From positions 1,798,001 to 1,862,000 of the forward strand of contig NZ_CP062137.1 in the NCBI RefSeq assembly GCF_014843355.1: a stretch of 64,000 nucleotides of DNA, in the 5' to 3' direction. Every line of letters begins with the position of its first letter. Positions within the stretch are counted from its first letter, which is position 1. The translations under genes and the position numbers were made by a program. Shown here piece after piece: positions 1 through 9,479 of the stretch. This DNA comes from Actinobacillus sp. GY-402. GTDB lineage: Bacteria; Pseudomonadota; Gammaproteobacteria; Enterobacterales; Pasteurellaceae. Below the pieces are notes generated by a model. The model saw nothing but the letters and a program-made list of their open reading frames with translations. It had not been told where the DNA came from and did not search any database.

Positions 1-221
1 TCGCGTTTAACGAAAATCTGTGGGCGGACGCAGAAGGCGTGGTAGAAGGCGCGGCGGACAGCGGATTTCAATTTCCATGGCAAAATCCGACCGCACCTTA
101 TCCCGACAATTTATGGGTCAATCCGCCCGTTCCGTTGCCGCAAGCCAAACAGGAACGCATTCAGGCTTATCGCAAATTACTGCACTGGCAGATCAATTAT
201 TTGGTCGCCGGCAAAAAATAA
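1..221 (+). CDS. 3' end of an unidentified gene (partial)
   Basis: An open frame runs in from the left edge and stops at 219-221, 27 bases before mfd. The visible 72 or so residues are rich in Trp, Pro and Asn (for example PTAPYPDNLWVNPPVPLP) and end in a Lys/Gly/Ala tail. I do not recognise the family. The GTG at 39 lies inside the frame and need not be a start. An overlapping frame at 20-226 has a less natural composition and was left out. An uptake signal (233-241) sits between this stop and mfd. Confidence 0.55.
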   Translation, partial: AFNENLWADAEGVVEGAADSGFQFPWQNPTAPYPDNLWVNPPVPLPQAKQERIQAYRKLLHWQINYLVAGKK

Positions 222-248
222 CGTAAAAATCGACCGCACTTTAACATT

Positions 249-3200
249 ATGACAACGAAATATTTTACGCTCGATATTCCCACTCAACCGAACGATCACA
301 AAATTCTCGGCAACGTGCAGGCGGGCGCCGATTGTCTGGCTATCGCCGAAATCGCCGCACAGCACAAAGGGCTCACCGTTATCGTCACGCCGGACACCAA
401 AAGTGCGGTACGTTTTGAGAAAGTTTTGCGCGAAATTACCACTACCGATATTTGCTTTTTTCCCGATTGGGAAACCTTGCCTTACGATGCGTTTTCGCCT
501 CATCAAGAGATTATTTCCGCGCGCCTGAGTGCGTTATTTTATTTGCAACAGGCAAGCCAAGGCATTCTGTTGCTGCCGGTTTCCACATTAATGCAGCGCG
601 TTTGCCCGCCGTCATTTTTGCAACAGAATGTGTTACTGATTAAAAACGGCGATCGTTTTAATATTGAGCGTTTGCGTCTGCAACTGGAAAGCGCCGGCTA
701 TCGGGCGGTGGAACAGGTTCTGGAACCCGGCGAATTTGCGGTGCGCGGTTCGTTGCTGGACCTGTTCCCCATGGGCAGTCCGCTGCCGTTCCGATTGGAT
801 TTTTTCGACGATGAAATTGATTCCATTCGCACCTTTGATGTAGAAACGCAACGCACGTTGGAAGCCATTCCTCAAATCAATTTGTTGCCCGCCCATGAAT
901 TTCCGACGGACGCAAAAGGTATCGAATTTTTCCGTGCTCGTTTTCGCGAAACCTTTGGCGAAATCCGGCGGGATCCCGAACATATTTATCAGCAGGTTTC
1001 GAAAGGTGCGTTGGTGTCGGGAATCGAATACTGGCAACCGCTGTTTTTTGAGCAAATGGGAACCTTGTTCGATTATTTGCCGCCGGACAGTTTGCTGGTG
1101 GACACGGAACAAAATGCCGAGCAGGCGGCGCGCTTTTATGCGGACGCCGCTCAGCGTTTTGAAAGCCGTAAGGTCGATCCTATGCGCCCGCTTCTGCCGC
1201 CGGAATGCCTGTGGCTACGGGTGGACGAGCTCAATCGCCGGCTGAAGCAATATCCCCGCATAACCTTTAAAACGGAAAAAGTGCGGTCGTCCGTACGCCA
1301 GAAAAATCTGCCGGTTTCGCCGTTACCGCCGCTGCAGATTCAAGCGCAGAGCAAAGAACCGTTGCAGGAATTACGTCGGTTTATCGAATCTTTCGACGGC
1401 AACATCGTGTTTTCCGTGGAAACGGAAGGGCGGCGGGAAACGCTTTTGGATTTGCTTTCGCCTATCAAGCTTAAGCCGAAGCAAATCAAAGGCTTGCAGG
1501 AGGCGGAAAATCAACGCATCAGCCTGTGGATCAGTTCTCTCGATCACGGCTTTATTCTGGAAGCGCAAAGTGCGGGCAAAAAAAACGAAGTTTTTTTGCA
1601 TAGCGACGATGCCGAAGGCGCCGAAGAGCGGCGTAATTCGGCGAAGGGAATGACGAATAACATTGCGGTTATTTGTGAAACGGAATTACTGGGTGAACGA
1701 GTACAGCAGCAGCGGCGCGATAAACGTAAAACCGTGAATCCGGACGCCTTAATCCGCAATCTTGCCGAACTGAAAATCGGCCAACCGGTGGTGCATCTCG
1801 AACACGGCGTCGGGCGTTACGGCGGCTTGGTGACATTGGAAAACGGCGGCGTAAAAGCGGAATATTTATTGTTAACCTATGCGAACGACGCCAAACTTTA
1901 CGTGCCTGTCGCCGGTTTGCATTTGATCAGCCGTTACGTAGGCGGCGGCGAGGAAACCGCACCGTTACACAAGTTGGGCGGCGACGCCTGGGCGAAAGCG
2001 CGTCGCAAAGCGGCGGAGAAAATTCGTGATGTTGCGGCGGAATTACTGGATGTTTACGCCCAACGGGAAGCACAGAAAGGTTTCGCTTTCAAATATGATC
2101 GTGAGGAATTCCAGGCGTTTGCCGCCACCTTTCCGTTTGAAGAAACCTTTGATCAGGAACTGGCCATTAACGCCGTGATTTCCGATATGTGTCAGCCGAA
2201 AGCCATGGATCGCTTAATCTGCGGCGATGTGGGATTCGGCAAAACCGAAGTCGCCATGCGCGCCGCATTCCTTGCGGTCATGAATCATAAACAGGTGGCG
2301 GTGTTGGTTCCGACCACCTTGTTAGCTCAGCAACATTATGAAAATTTCCGCGATCGTTTTGCCAATCTTCCCGTTAACGTGGAAGTGTTATCGCGTTTTA
2401 AAACCGCTAAAGAACAGCAAAAAGTATTAGCCGGACTCGCCGACGGCAAAGTGGATATTCTCATCGGAACCCATAAACTGATTCAGTCCGATGTGAAATT
2501 TCACGATCTGGGCTTGCTGGTGATTGACGAAGAGCATCGTTTCGGCGTGCGCCAGAAAGAACGGATTAAGCAATTGCGCGCTAACATTGATATTCTCACC
2601 TTAACCGCCACGCCGATTCCGCGTACGCTGAATATGGCAATGAACGGCATTCGCGATTTGTCCATTATTTCCACCCCGCCGGCCCGTCGGTTAACAATCA
2701 AAACCTTCGTGCGGCAGCAGGACGATCTCACCGTTCGCGAAGCGATTTTGCGCGAAATTCTGCGCGGCGGGCAGGTTTATTATCTGCACAATGATGTGGC
2801 GAGCATTGAAAAATGTGCGGAAAAATTGACCGCACTTGTACCGGAGGCGCGCGTCACCGTAGGGCACGGACAAATGCGCGAACGCGAATTGGAGCGGGTG
2901 ATGACGGATTTTTATCACCAACGTTTTAATGTGCTGGTTTGTTCCACCATTATCGAAACCGGTATTGACGTTCCCACCGCCAACACCATTATTATCGAGC
3001 GGGCGGACAATTTCGGCCTGGCGCAATTACATCAATTGCGCGGCAGAGTGGGGCGTTCTCATCATCAGGCTTACGCTTATTTACTGACACCGCCGCCGAA
3101 ACTGATGACCAAAGACGCGGTAAAACGTTTGGAAGCGTTGGAAAGTCTGGATAATCTCGGCGCCGGCTTCGTTTTGGCCACTCACGATCTGGAAATTCGC

Positions 3201-3776
3201 GGTGCCGGCGAATTATTGGGTTCCGAACAGAGCGGACAAATCGAAAGTATCGGTTTCTCGTTATATATGGAATTGCTGGAATCCGCCGTAACGGCGATGA
3301 AGGAAGGCCGTGAACCCAGCCTGGATGAACTCACGCAACAGCAGGTGGAAATCGATTTACGGGTGCCGGCGCTGTTGCCGGAAGATTATCTGGGCGATGT
3401 CAATATGCGTCTGTCTTTTTATAAACGTATTGCCGGTGCGGAAAATAAAACCGCCCTGGATGAATTAAAAGTGGAATTAATCGACCGTTTCGGTTTGTTA
3501 CCGGAAGCCACTCGGAATCTGATGCAGATCGCCGAATTACGCACGCTGGCAAAACAACTGAAAGTCATCAGAATCGATGGTACGGCAACCGGCGGTTTTA
3601 TCGAATTCAATCCGACGGCGGACATTGAACCGGTGAAATTCCTCAATCTCATCCGGCAGCAACCGGCGGTGTTCAAATTTGACGGACCGACTAAATTCCG
3701 CTTTTCCTGTAATCTGGAGCAGCCGAAAGTGCGGTTGGAATTTGTGTTGAATTTGTTAAATTCGTTACTCGGTTAG
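249..3776 (+). CDS. mfd: Transcription-repair coupling factor Mfd
   Basis: Mfd displaces RNA polymerase stalled at DNA lesions and recruits UvrA for nucleotide excision repair. The product has 1175 residues, close to the usual 1150. Order seen: N-terminal UvrB-like module, RNA polymerase-interacting region around residues 510-580 (GQPVVHLEHGVGRYGG), then a RecG-like superfamily 2 motor with Walker A GDVGFGKTE near 658, DEEH near 760, TATPIPRT after it, and the QLRGRVGR motif VI, followed by the C-terminal TRCF domain. The ATG lies just after an uptake signal and gives the standard N terminus. Nothing is missing. Confidence 0.97.
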   Translation: MTTKYFTLDIPTQPNDHKILGNVQAGADCLAIAEIAAQHKGLTVIVTPDTKSAVRFEKVLREITTTDICFFPDWETLPYDAFSPHQEIISARLSALFYLQQASQGILLLPVSTLMQRVCPPSFLQQNVLLIKNGDRFNIERLRLQLESAGYRAVEQVLEPGEFAVRGSLLDLFPMGSPLPFRLDFFDDEIDSIRTFDVETQRTLEAIPQINLLPAHEFPTDAKGIEFFRARFRETFGEIRRDPEHIYQQVSKGALVSGIEYWQPLFFEQMGTLFDYLPPDSLLVDTEQNAEQAARFYADAAQRFESRKVDPMRPLLPPECLWLRVDELNRRLKQYPRITFKTEKVRSSVRQKNLPVSPLPPLQIQAQSKEPLQELRRFIESFDGNIVFSVETEGRRETLLDLLSPIKLKPKQIKGLQEAENQRISLWISSLDHGFILEAQSAGKKNEVFLHSDDAEGAEERRNSAKGMTNNIAVICETELLGERVQQQRRDKRKTVNPDALIRNLAELKIGQPVVHLEHGVGRYGGLVTLENGGVKAEYLLLTYANDAKLYVPVAGLHLISRYVGGGEETAPLHKLGGDAWAKARRKAAEKIRDVAAELLDVYAQREAQKGFAFKYDREEFQAFAATFPFEETFDQELAINAVISDMCQPKAMDRLICGDVGFGKTEVAMRAAFLAVMNHKQVAVLVPTTLLAQQHYENFRDRFANLPVNVEVLSRFKTAKEQQKVLAGLADGKVDILIGTHKLIQSDVKFHDLGLLVIDEEHRFGVRQKERIKQLRANIDILTLTATPIPRTLNMAMNGIRDLSIISTPPARRLTIKTFVRQQDDLTVREAILREILRGGQVYYLHNDVASIEKCAEKLTALVPEARVTVGHGQMRERELERVMTDFYHQRFNVLVCSTIIETGIDVPTANTIIIERADNFGLAQLHQLRGRVGRSHHQAYAYLLTPPPKLMTKDAVKRLEALESLDNLGAGFVLATHDLEIRGAGELLGSEQSGQIESIGFSLYMELLESAVTAMKEGREPSLDELTQQQVEIDLRVPALLPEDYLGDVNMRLSFYKRIAGAENKTALDELKVELIDRFGLLPEATRNLMQIAELRTLAKQLKVIRIDGTATGGFIEFNPTADIEPVKFLNLIRQQPAVFKFDGPTKFRFSCNLEQPKVRLEFVLNLLNSLLG

Positions 3777-3846
3777 CAATCGCTTTGCCGTTTCAGCTTG
3801 TTAAGCTTAATTGATTTCCATTCGGAGAAAAAACAGTTTTTTGTAC

Positions 3847-3868
3847 TTTTACGACCTAGATCACATTT
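3847..3868 (+). promoter_or_regulatory. Candidate CRP-binding site upstream of raiA
   Basis: The 22-bp stretch reads TACGA-N6-TCACA with flanking T and A/T runs. The right half is a perfect CRP half site and the central CTAGAT resembles the Pasteurellaceae CRP consensus. It lies about 130 bases upstream of the raiA start. cAMP control of ribosome hibernation genes is known in enterics; here it is inference. The rest of 3777-3995 shows no gene. Confidence 0.4.
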
Positions 3869-3995
3869 TGCAAAAATTGTCCGAGATAACACAAGAAATC
3901 ACTTGCAAAGCGAAGTTAATCAGCATATTTTGTTAACAAAGGATGTAAAAAAACGGGTGCAGCAATGCACCTTCACAGCAAAAGAGGTAACTGCT

Positions 3996-4316
3996 ATGAC
4001 ACTAAATATCGCAAGCAAACAAATGGATATCACCCCTGCAATTCGCGCTCATATTGAGGAACGTCTCGCAAAATTAGGAAAATGGCAAACGCAGTTAATC
4101 AATCCCCACTTTGTATTAAGTAAACTTCCGCAAGGTTTCGGGGTGGAAGCGACTGTCGGTACGCCGTTCGGCAATTTGTTCGCCAGCGCGGAATCCGACG
4201 ATATGTATGTCGCTATTAATAATGTAGAAGAAAAACTGGAAAAACAGCTGAACAAACTACAGCACAAAGGTGAAGCCCGCCGTGCGGATGAACGTTTAAA
4301 GGACTCTTTTGAATAA
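3996..4316 (+). CDS. raiA: Ribosome-associated inhibitor / hibernation factor RaiA (YfiA)
   Basis: A 106-residue protein of the HPF/RaiA family, which binds the 30S decoding site and silences 70S ribosomes in stationary phase or cold. It begins [19 protein letters not shown] and carries the family's conserved basic surface and the acidic C-terminal end. The frame is open back to 3798, but the ATG at 3996, preceded by AAAGAGG about 8 bases upstream, gives the family length. Upstream lies a possible CRP site; downstream is a strong bidirectional terminator shared with glmU. Confidence 0.93.
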   Translation: MTLNIASKQMDITPAIRAHIEERLAKLGKWQTQLINPHFVLSKLPQGFGVEATVGTPFGNLFASAESDDMYVAINNVEEKLEKQLNKLQHKGEARRADERLKDSFE

Positions 4317-4362
4317 CATTAATTCATTGAAAATAACATTTTAAATCAATAAAACGATAAAC

Positions 4363-4403
4363 AAAGTGCGGTGAAAAACATTAAAATTTTTCACCGCACT
4401 TTT
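4363..4403. terminator. Bidirectional terminator made of two inverted uptake signals
   Basis: AAAGTGCGGTGAAAAA and its exact reverse complement form a 16-bp stem with an 8-base A/T loop, flanked by T runs on both strands. It lies between convergent raiA and glmU and would serve both. Confidence 0.85.
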
Positions 4404-4425
4404 ATTTCCGTATCAATAAAACCGC

Positions 4426-5790
4426 TTATTTTTTCTTAGCCGGTCGTTCCCAACCCGCCGTGTGGCGTTGCGGTACGCGCGTTGTGACCAATTCGCCGGC
4501 GGCGACGTCTTTTGTAATCGTCGAACCCGCGCCGATGGTCGCACCGTCACCCACTTTCACCGGCGCCACTAATTGCGCATCGGAACCCACGAATACGTTA
4601 TCGCCGATAACGGTTTTGAATTTGTTTGCGCCGTCATAGTTACAGGTAATGACGCCCGCACCGATATTACAAGCCGCACCGATTTCAGCATCGCCCACAT
4701 AAGTCAAATGATTCACCTTGGAACCTTTGCCTACTTTGGCTTTCTTGATTTCGACGAAATTTCCGACATGAGTTTCCGCCGCCAATTCCGCGCCCGGACG
4801 CAAACGGGAGAACGGACCGATTGCCGCTTTGTCTCCTACCGTGCTGTCTTCCAGAACGGAATAAGGTTTAATTTCCGTGTTATCACCGACCGTTACGTTT
4901 TTCAGTACGCAACCCGCGCCGATTTTAACGCCGTTACCTAATTTCACTTTTCCTTCAATAATCACGTTTACGTCAATTTCCACGTCTTTACCGTGTTCAA
5001 GTTCACCGCGTAAATCAAAACGTTCCGGATCCGCTAAACTCACGCCCGCTAACAACAAAGCCTTTGCCTGTTTACGTTGAAAATAACGTTCCAACGCGGC
5101 TAATTGCAGCCGATTATTGGCGCCTTCCACTTCCATCATGTCATCCGCTTTAACCGCCGTCACTTTAAAACCGTCCCGATTAGCCAAGCCAATGACATCC
5201 GTCATATAGTATTCGCCCTGCGCATTGTTATTATCCAAACGCGCCAACCATTTTTTGAAACTGGCGCCGTCCGAAACCATCACGCCGGTGTTGACTTCGG
5301 TGATTTTGAGCTGATCCGGCGAGGCGTCTTTTTGTTCGACGATAGCGACAACCGATCCGTTTTCGCGAATAATACGGCCGTATCCCGTCGGATTTTCTAA
5401 TTCTACGGTCAACAATGCGATACCGTTTTCCGGCTTCGCCGCCACCAAACGTTCCAATGTTTCTTTAGTAATCAGCGGCGCATCGCCATAAAGCATCACA
5501 ATGTTTTCGTCATCGTTGAAAAATGGCGCCGCCTGCTGCATGGCATGCCCCGTTCCCAACTGTTCCGCCTGGAAGACCCAGTTTACCGGCTCGTCGGCAA
5601 GACGTTCTTTCAATAAATCCGCGCCATGTCCGTAAATTAAGTGAATTTGGTCCGCACTTAACTGCTTGGCCGTATCAATAACATGTTTCACCATCGGCTT
5701 GCCGGCAACTTTGTGCAACACTTTGGGTAAGTCCGAATACATACGGGTTCCCTTGCCGGCGGCAAGAATCACAACGCTTAATTTTGACAT
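4426..5790 (-). CDS. glmU: Bifunctional UDP-GlcNAc pyrophosphorylase / glucosamine-1-phosphate acetyltransferase
   Basis: GlmU makes UDP-N-acetylglucosamine for peptidoglycan and LPS. The product has 454 residues, normal for the family. The N-terminal uridylyltransferase shows [18 protein letters not shown], the nucleotide-binding signature, and YGDAPL. From about residue 250 a left-handed beta-helix of hexapeptide repeats forms the acetyltransferase domain, with [17 protein letters not shown] and the [13 protein letters not shown] active-site region. It is a single gene convergent with raiA. About 90 bases upstream of the start is a decayed carB fragment. Confidence 0.97.
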   Translation of the reverse strand: MSKLSVVILAAGKGTRMYSDLPKVLHKVAGKPMVKHVIDTAKQLSADQIHLIYGHGADLLKERLADEPVNWVFQAEQLGTGHAMQQAAPFFNDDENIVMLYGDAPLITKETLERLVAAKPENGIALLTVELENPTGYGRIIRENGSVVAIVEQKDASPDQLKITEVNTGVMVSDGASFKKWLARLDNNNAQGEYYMTDVIGLANRDGFKVTAVKADDMMEVEGANNRLQLAALERYFQRKQAKALLLAGVSLADPERFDLRGELEHGKDVEIDVNVIIEGKVKLGNGVKIGAGCVLKNVTVGDNTEIKPYSVLEDSTVGDKAAIGPFSRLRPGAELAAETHVGNFVEIKKAKVGKGSKVNHLTYVGDAEIGAACNIGAGVITCNYDGANKFKTVIGDNVFVGSDAQLVAPVKVGDGATIGAGSTITKDVAAGELVTTRVPQRHTAGWERPAKKK

Positions 5791-5851
5791 GTAATATCCT
5801 TAATCAAAAAGAAATCTCCGCGTGAACAGGAGAGAAATGAGTTAGAGTTAT

Positions 5852-5877
5852 TTAATTGACAATGTCCGATCAATTAA
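5852..5877. repeat. Short inverted repeat upstream of glmU
   Basis: TTAATTGA and TCAATTAA, perfect 8-bp arms around a 10-base centre, sit between the glmU start and the carB remnant. It could be an operator or the terminator of the vanished gene. Function unknown. Confidence 0.35.
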
Positions 5878-5880
5878 AGT

Positions 5881-5985
5881 TCATTTTATGCTTAATTTTG
5901 CGTGCAAAGACCGAACGGAACAGGCATCGCAAGCTCCGGGGCTTTTCACGCCTTCCGCCGCCGTGGCGGTTTAACACCGGCGAAT
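5881..5985 (-). pseudogene. Decayed duplicate of the carB 3' end
   Basis: Read on the minus strand, this stretch encodes AAEGVKS, then a short divergent segment, then SVRSLHAKLSIK and a stop. The resident carB at 11062 ends [17 protein letters not shown] followed by LHAQLN. The bases also align, at roughly three in four identical by eye with one small deletion, including the CTTTTCACGCCTTCCGCC block. An in-frame stop (5971-5973) closes the fragment upstream. The rest of the gap (5986-6146) holds only uptake signals near 6075 and 6093. A 73-codon frame across it is a shadow in another frame. Confidence 0.6.
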
Positions 5986-6146
5986 CGGCAGAAACATTAG
6001 CGTGAATATTTCCCCCTAAAAAAACAGTCGAATTGTAGCAGGATATGCGCAAAAAAACATGAATTTGTGACGATTTCGACCGTGCGGTCAAATCCTGACC
6101 GCACTTTAAAACGCATCTGTCTCGCGGTTAAACTCTAATCCCGAAT

Positions 6147-7772
6147 CTATTTTCGGCAAGCGGCGAGAAAATCGAGGCCGTTGTTATATTCCTTTAAACT
6201 ATCCATTTTCATATCCAATAAACTCAATACGGAATGGAAAATATTGTCGTGCGAATAGGCGTTACTTGAATTCCGGCGCACACAGTTCAAATCAAAAGGC
6301 TTGTTTTCCGCCCATTTTTGCGAAAACCACATGACCATCGGCACTTGCGTTTGCTCTTTAGGCGCAATAGCATAAGGTGCCGCGTGCAGATACATATTGT
6401 TTTCACCAAGGCTTTCACCGTGATCGGAAATATATAACATGGACGTTTTCCAATCCGGATGCTCTTCAAGCCGGGCTATCACTTTATCTAAAAACTGATC
6501 AATGTATAAAACGCCGTTATCGTATGTGTTGACCAATTCATCCCGTGAGCAACGATTGATTTCCTGAGTATCGCAGGTCGGCGTAAATTGTCGCTCTTTG
6601 TCCGTATAGCGTTCAAAATAAGTCGGACCGTGGCTACCGATAGTATGCAGAACAATCACTGTGTCCTTCGTCACATTCGCCAGCGCTTTTTCTAATTCGG
6701 GTAACATGATATTGTCCAGGCATTCTCCCTTCGTACAATATTCCGGCACCTGCAAATCCAGGGTATTCACCGTCGGAACGCGGTTACAAACATCTTTACA
6801 GCCCGCATCATTTTCAATCCATTGCACCTTTACGCCGGCATGTTGTAAAGTATCGAGCAAATTATCCTGGTGATTGGCCTGCGCTTCATCATAATTCGCG
6901 CGGTTTAAACTGGAAAACATGCAGGGTACGGAAATTGCGGTCGCCGTGCCGCAGCTGCTTACCTGAGAAAAATTAATTAAATTCTCACCGCGCTTTAAAC
7001 GCTCCGCCAGATTCGGCGTGGTTTGGCGCGCATAACCGTTTAATCCCCAGTTTTGGGCGCGCGTGGTTTCGCCTACGACGATAACCGAAACGTTATAATA
7101 ACCGTCGGTTTTCTCGGTTTTAGCGTCAATTCCCGTTTGCACAAAAGGCATATTTTCCATCCGCGTATGCTTAATCTTACTCACCGTTGCCGCAACAAAA
7201 TTTGACGGCACAAGTAAATGAGGTAAATATTTGTTGTTACGGAAAAACGACGCGTAATCCTGATAAAACACGAAACCAATGGCAAAAATAACTAATGCCG
7301 ACGCCAAAATTGAGGTCATGCGCGTCACAAGTTCCATCCACCACTTTTTGTAATCCACTTTCACGCATAAATACAATACCGACGGCAACAGGCCCAACAC
7401 GAGCAACCATGCCGCATAGGACAAACTCATCATACGCACGCTTTCCGCAAAATTGGTCTGTAATACGTTGGTGAGCATATCCCGATCAAAATAAACGTTA
7501 TAAAACAGTGAGTTATAGCTTACCGCCGCGCTAATAAACAACAGTAGCGGAATAATGATTTTGTGCAGAATCGGCACGGACAAAATATTAAACACGATAT
7601 TACAGGCTACAAACAGCACCAATGGTGTCGTAAGTAAAAAATAATCCGTTGATTTGCTTAATAAAAAAACTTCGCGGAAAAAGGCAAGATTAAGGATAAG
7701 CGTAAAATATAATGACAAGATTACATTTAATTTTATGGACGACATTTTCCAATGCGGCAAACGTATTAACAT
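6147..7772 (-). CDS. eptA: Lipid A phosphoethanolamine transferase (EptA/PmrC family)
   Basis: An inner-membrane enzyme that transfers phosphoethanolamine from phosphatidylethanolamine to lipid A on the periplasmic side, lowering surface charge and cationic-peptide binding. Five N-terminal membrane segments fill the first 170 or so residues. A sulfatase-like domain follows with the nucleophile Thr in VGETTRAQNWG (near residue 235) and the metal site YISDHGESLGE. Several paired cysteines in the periplasmic domain are typical. The frame is open to 7856, but ATG 7772 follows AGGAG by six bases and gives 541 residues, the family length. It is last in a cluster with a two-component system. Confidence 0.93.
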   Translation of the reverse strand: MLIRLPHWKMSSIKLNVILSLYFTLILNLAFFREVFLLSKSTDYFLLTTPLVLFVACNIVFNILSVPILHKIIIPLLLFISAAVSYNSLFYNVYFDRDMLTNVLQTNFAESVRMMSLSYAAWLLVLGLLPSVLYLCVKVDYKKWWMELVTRMTSILASALVIFAIGFVFYQDYASFFRNNKYLPHLLVPSNFVAATVSKIKHTRMENMPFVQTGIDAKTEKTDGYYNVSVIVVGETTRAQNWGLNGYARQTTPNLAERLKRGENLINFSQVSSCGTATAISVPCMFSSLNRANYDEAQANHQDNLLDTLQHAGVKVQWIENDAGCKDVCNRVPTVNTLDLQVPEYCTKGECLDNIMLPELEKALANVTKDTVIVLHTIGSHGPTYFERYTDKERQFTPTCDTQEINRCSRDELVNTYDNGVLYIDQFLDKVIARLEEHPDWKTSMLYISDHGESLGENNMYLHAAPYAIAPKEQTQVPMVMWFSQKWAENKPFDLNCVRRNSSNAYSHDNIFHSVLSLLDMKMDSLKEYNNGLDFLAACRK

Positions 7773-7816
7773 TTCTACTCCTAAAAGTGCGGTCAAAAAA
7801 AGCAACGTTTTTTGAA

Positions 7817-8038
7817 TTAAATAATCATCATGACCAGCAAACGCGCGTTGAGCCACGTTTCGTCGAATGACATCGGCAAAGTTGTCGGCGTTTTGCGCAT
7901 AAACAACTTGTCGAAAATCAGCGCTATCGATGAAAAGAGGAACAGAAAAAGACTTACGCTAAAAATTCCGATAAATAAAAAACCGGCAATCAGAAATATC
8001 ATTGTTTGTCGAATAATCGTTAAAACAGGTTTAAACAT
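7817..8038 (-). CDS. Small hydrophobic membrane protein between sensor kinase and eptA
   Basis: A 73-residue product with one long or two close hydrophobic helices (about residues 5-40, rich in Phe, Leu and Ile), a short basic loop (DKLFMRKT), and a hydrophobic end. ATG 8038 follows TTGGAG by seven bases, a good ribosome site; an in-frame ATG at 8050 has none. I do not recognise the family. Its place between the kinase and eptA suggests a role with them, such as modulating the kinase or the transferase, but that is inference. Confidence 0.6.
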   Translation of the reverse strand: MFKPVLTIIRQTMIFLIAGFLFIGIFSVSLFLFLFSSIALIFDKLFMRKTPTTLPMSFDETWLNARLLVMMII

Positions 8039-8051
8039 AATTTTCTCCAAT

Positions 8052-8083
8052 AAAAAACACCATTGAGTTATTTCAATGGTGTT
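8052..8083 (-). terminator. Hairpin terminator or attenuator after the sensor kinase
   Basis: On the minus strand AACACCATTGA, a 6-base loop, TCAATGGTGTT and then a run of six T's form a strong intrinsic terminator. It lies 28 bases after the kinase stop and 14 bases before the next gene's start, so the small membrane gene and eptA need read-through or their own promoter. Confidence 0.75.
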
Positions 8084-8111
8084 ATTATGGAAAAGAAGAA
8101 TTAGGCGGGAA

Positions 8112-9479
8112 TTAGCCGCCGAGGTTATTTTTCGATTTTTTGAAAATAATTTTAACCATTAAGCCGCTTGCAAAATGCGGGCTATCAAGTAATTCGATCG
8201 TGCCTTGATAATTCTGTACGATTTGACTGGCAATCGCCAAACCTAAACCCGAACCTTGCTGATCGGAGCCGAGAATGCGGTAGAACGGATCCAATACGCG
8301 CTCGCGTTCCGCCAAAGGAATGCCTTTACCGTTATCTTCTACAAAAATTTCCAAAACTTCGTCTTTTTCTACCGCACTTAGGTCGATTTGCGCCCCCTTC
8401 GGCGCGTAACGAATGGCGTTATCCACCAGCGTTTTTATCAATAAATAAAAATCTGTTTCGTTACCGTAAATTTCGGCTTCGCCTTCGGACACCACACCGA
8501 TGTCCTGTTCTTTTTGTTCCGCCAGCGGATAAAGATCTTCAATTACTCTGCTGAAAATGCTGTGTAAATTCAGCGTAGTCTGATACTTATGATCTTTATT
8601 CTGACTGCGGGCTAAAGACAAGAGTTGTTCCAACAAATCTCGGCTACGGCGAATTCCTTGGTTCAGTTGCCGTACCTGCGATTTCGCTTCGGCCGACATG
8701 TCCTGATTATTCAAGCGTTCCGCTTGTAAGGAAAGCGCGGTCATCGGGCTGCGTAATTCGTGCGCTGCATCGGCAATAAAACGCTTTTGTTGCTCCACAA
8801 AAGCTTCGGTACGACCTAACAATTGATTAATGGCTTGCACAAATCCCGTAATTTCCGTTGGCACTTGAGAGATCGGTAACGCGGTTAAATCCTGCGCATT
8901 TCTTGCGGCAAGGCTGTTGGATAAGCGTTCTACAGGCTTCATCGTGCGTTTTACCACCCAAAAGGTTAACAATACGATTAACGGCAACAGCACCAACAAC
9001 GGCATTAAACTTGCCCAGGCGGAATGTTCGGCAAGCTCTTCACGATATTCGTTTTCTTGTAAAATCGCGAGAATACCGCCGTCTCGCGCTTGCAAATAAC
9101 CGCGATAGGTTTCTTCGTCATACCATAAATTAGTGAAAATATTGCGTGGGTTTTGGTTGGGAGAAAGCTGAAATACGCCTTTGTGTCGCACAAAATTATA
9201 ATATTCGTCAGTTAATTCCGCAGGAAGCTGAAACCTCGGATGTGCCTGATTATCCGCCAGCCAATAGACGGCAATACGGTTATCATCGCCTTCTCTAAAG
9301 CCGTCCATCAATTCGGCCGGAGAAGTAATATAACTCGCGATGCGTTTTAAGGTGCGATCCTGTTGCTTATAGGTTTCGCGATAGGTGTCATAAAAAGCAA
9401 TGCCGGCGGCAATAAGGCTAATCATTGCCGTAGAAAGCAGTAAACTGACGACTAATTTCGTTTTAATCGATTTAAACAT
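8112..9479 (-). CDS. qseC: Sensor histidine kinase, QseC/PmrB type
   Basis: A 455-residue inner-membrane kinase. A first membrane helix lies at about 8-28 and a second at about 155-178, enclosing a periplasmic sensor domain. Then come a HAMP linker, the dimerisation/phosphoacceptor box DAAHELRSPMTAL with His near residue 240, and an ATPase domain with N box (LVDNAIRYAP), G1 (VEDNGKGIP) and G2 (GSGLGLAIA). It overlaps the regulator gene by 8 bases, implying coupled translation. Sequence style is closest to QseC; the eptA neighbour recalls PmrB. The signal sensed cannot be read from sequence. Confidence 0.88.
   Translation of the reverse strand: MFKSIKTKLVVSLLLSTAMISLIAAGIAFYDTYRETYKQQDRTLKRIASYITSPAELMDGFREGDDNRIAVYWLADNQAHPRFQLPAELTDEYYNFVRHKGVFQLSPNQNPRNIFTNLWYDEETYRGYLQARDGGILAILQENEYREELAEHSAWASLMPLLVLLPLIVLLTFWVVKRTMKPVERLSNSLAARNAQDLTALPISQVPTEITGFVQAINQLLGRTEAFVEQQKRFIADAAHELRSPMTALSLQAERLNNQDMSAEAKSQVRQLNQGIRRSRDLLEQLLSLARSQNKDHKYQTTLNLHSIFSRVIEDLYPLAEQKEQDIGVVSEGEAEIYGNETDFYLLIKTLVDNAIRYAPKGAQIDLSAVEKDEVLEIFVEDNGKGIPLAERERVLDPFYRILGSDQQGSGLGLAIASQIVQNYQGTIELLDSPHFASGLMVKIIFKKSKNNLGG

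Noticed and set aside
3798..3995. Longer raiA reading
   Set aside because: ATG 3996 gives the family length and has a ribosome site; the extension covers the probable CRP region.
5870..6091. 73-residue ORF upstream of glmU
   Set aside because: It overlaps the carB remnant in the wrong frame and has no protein-like pattern or ribosome site.
8168..9133. Plus-strand ORFs opposite the sensor kinase
   Set aside because: Shadows of qseC; no ribosome sites.
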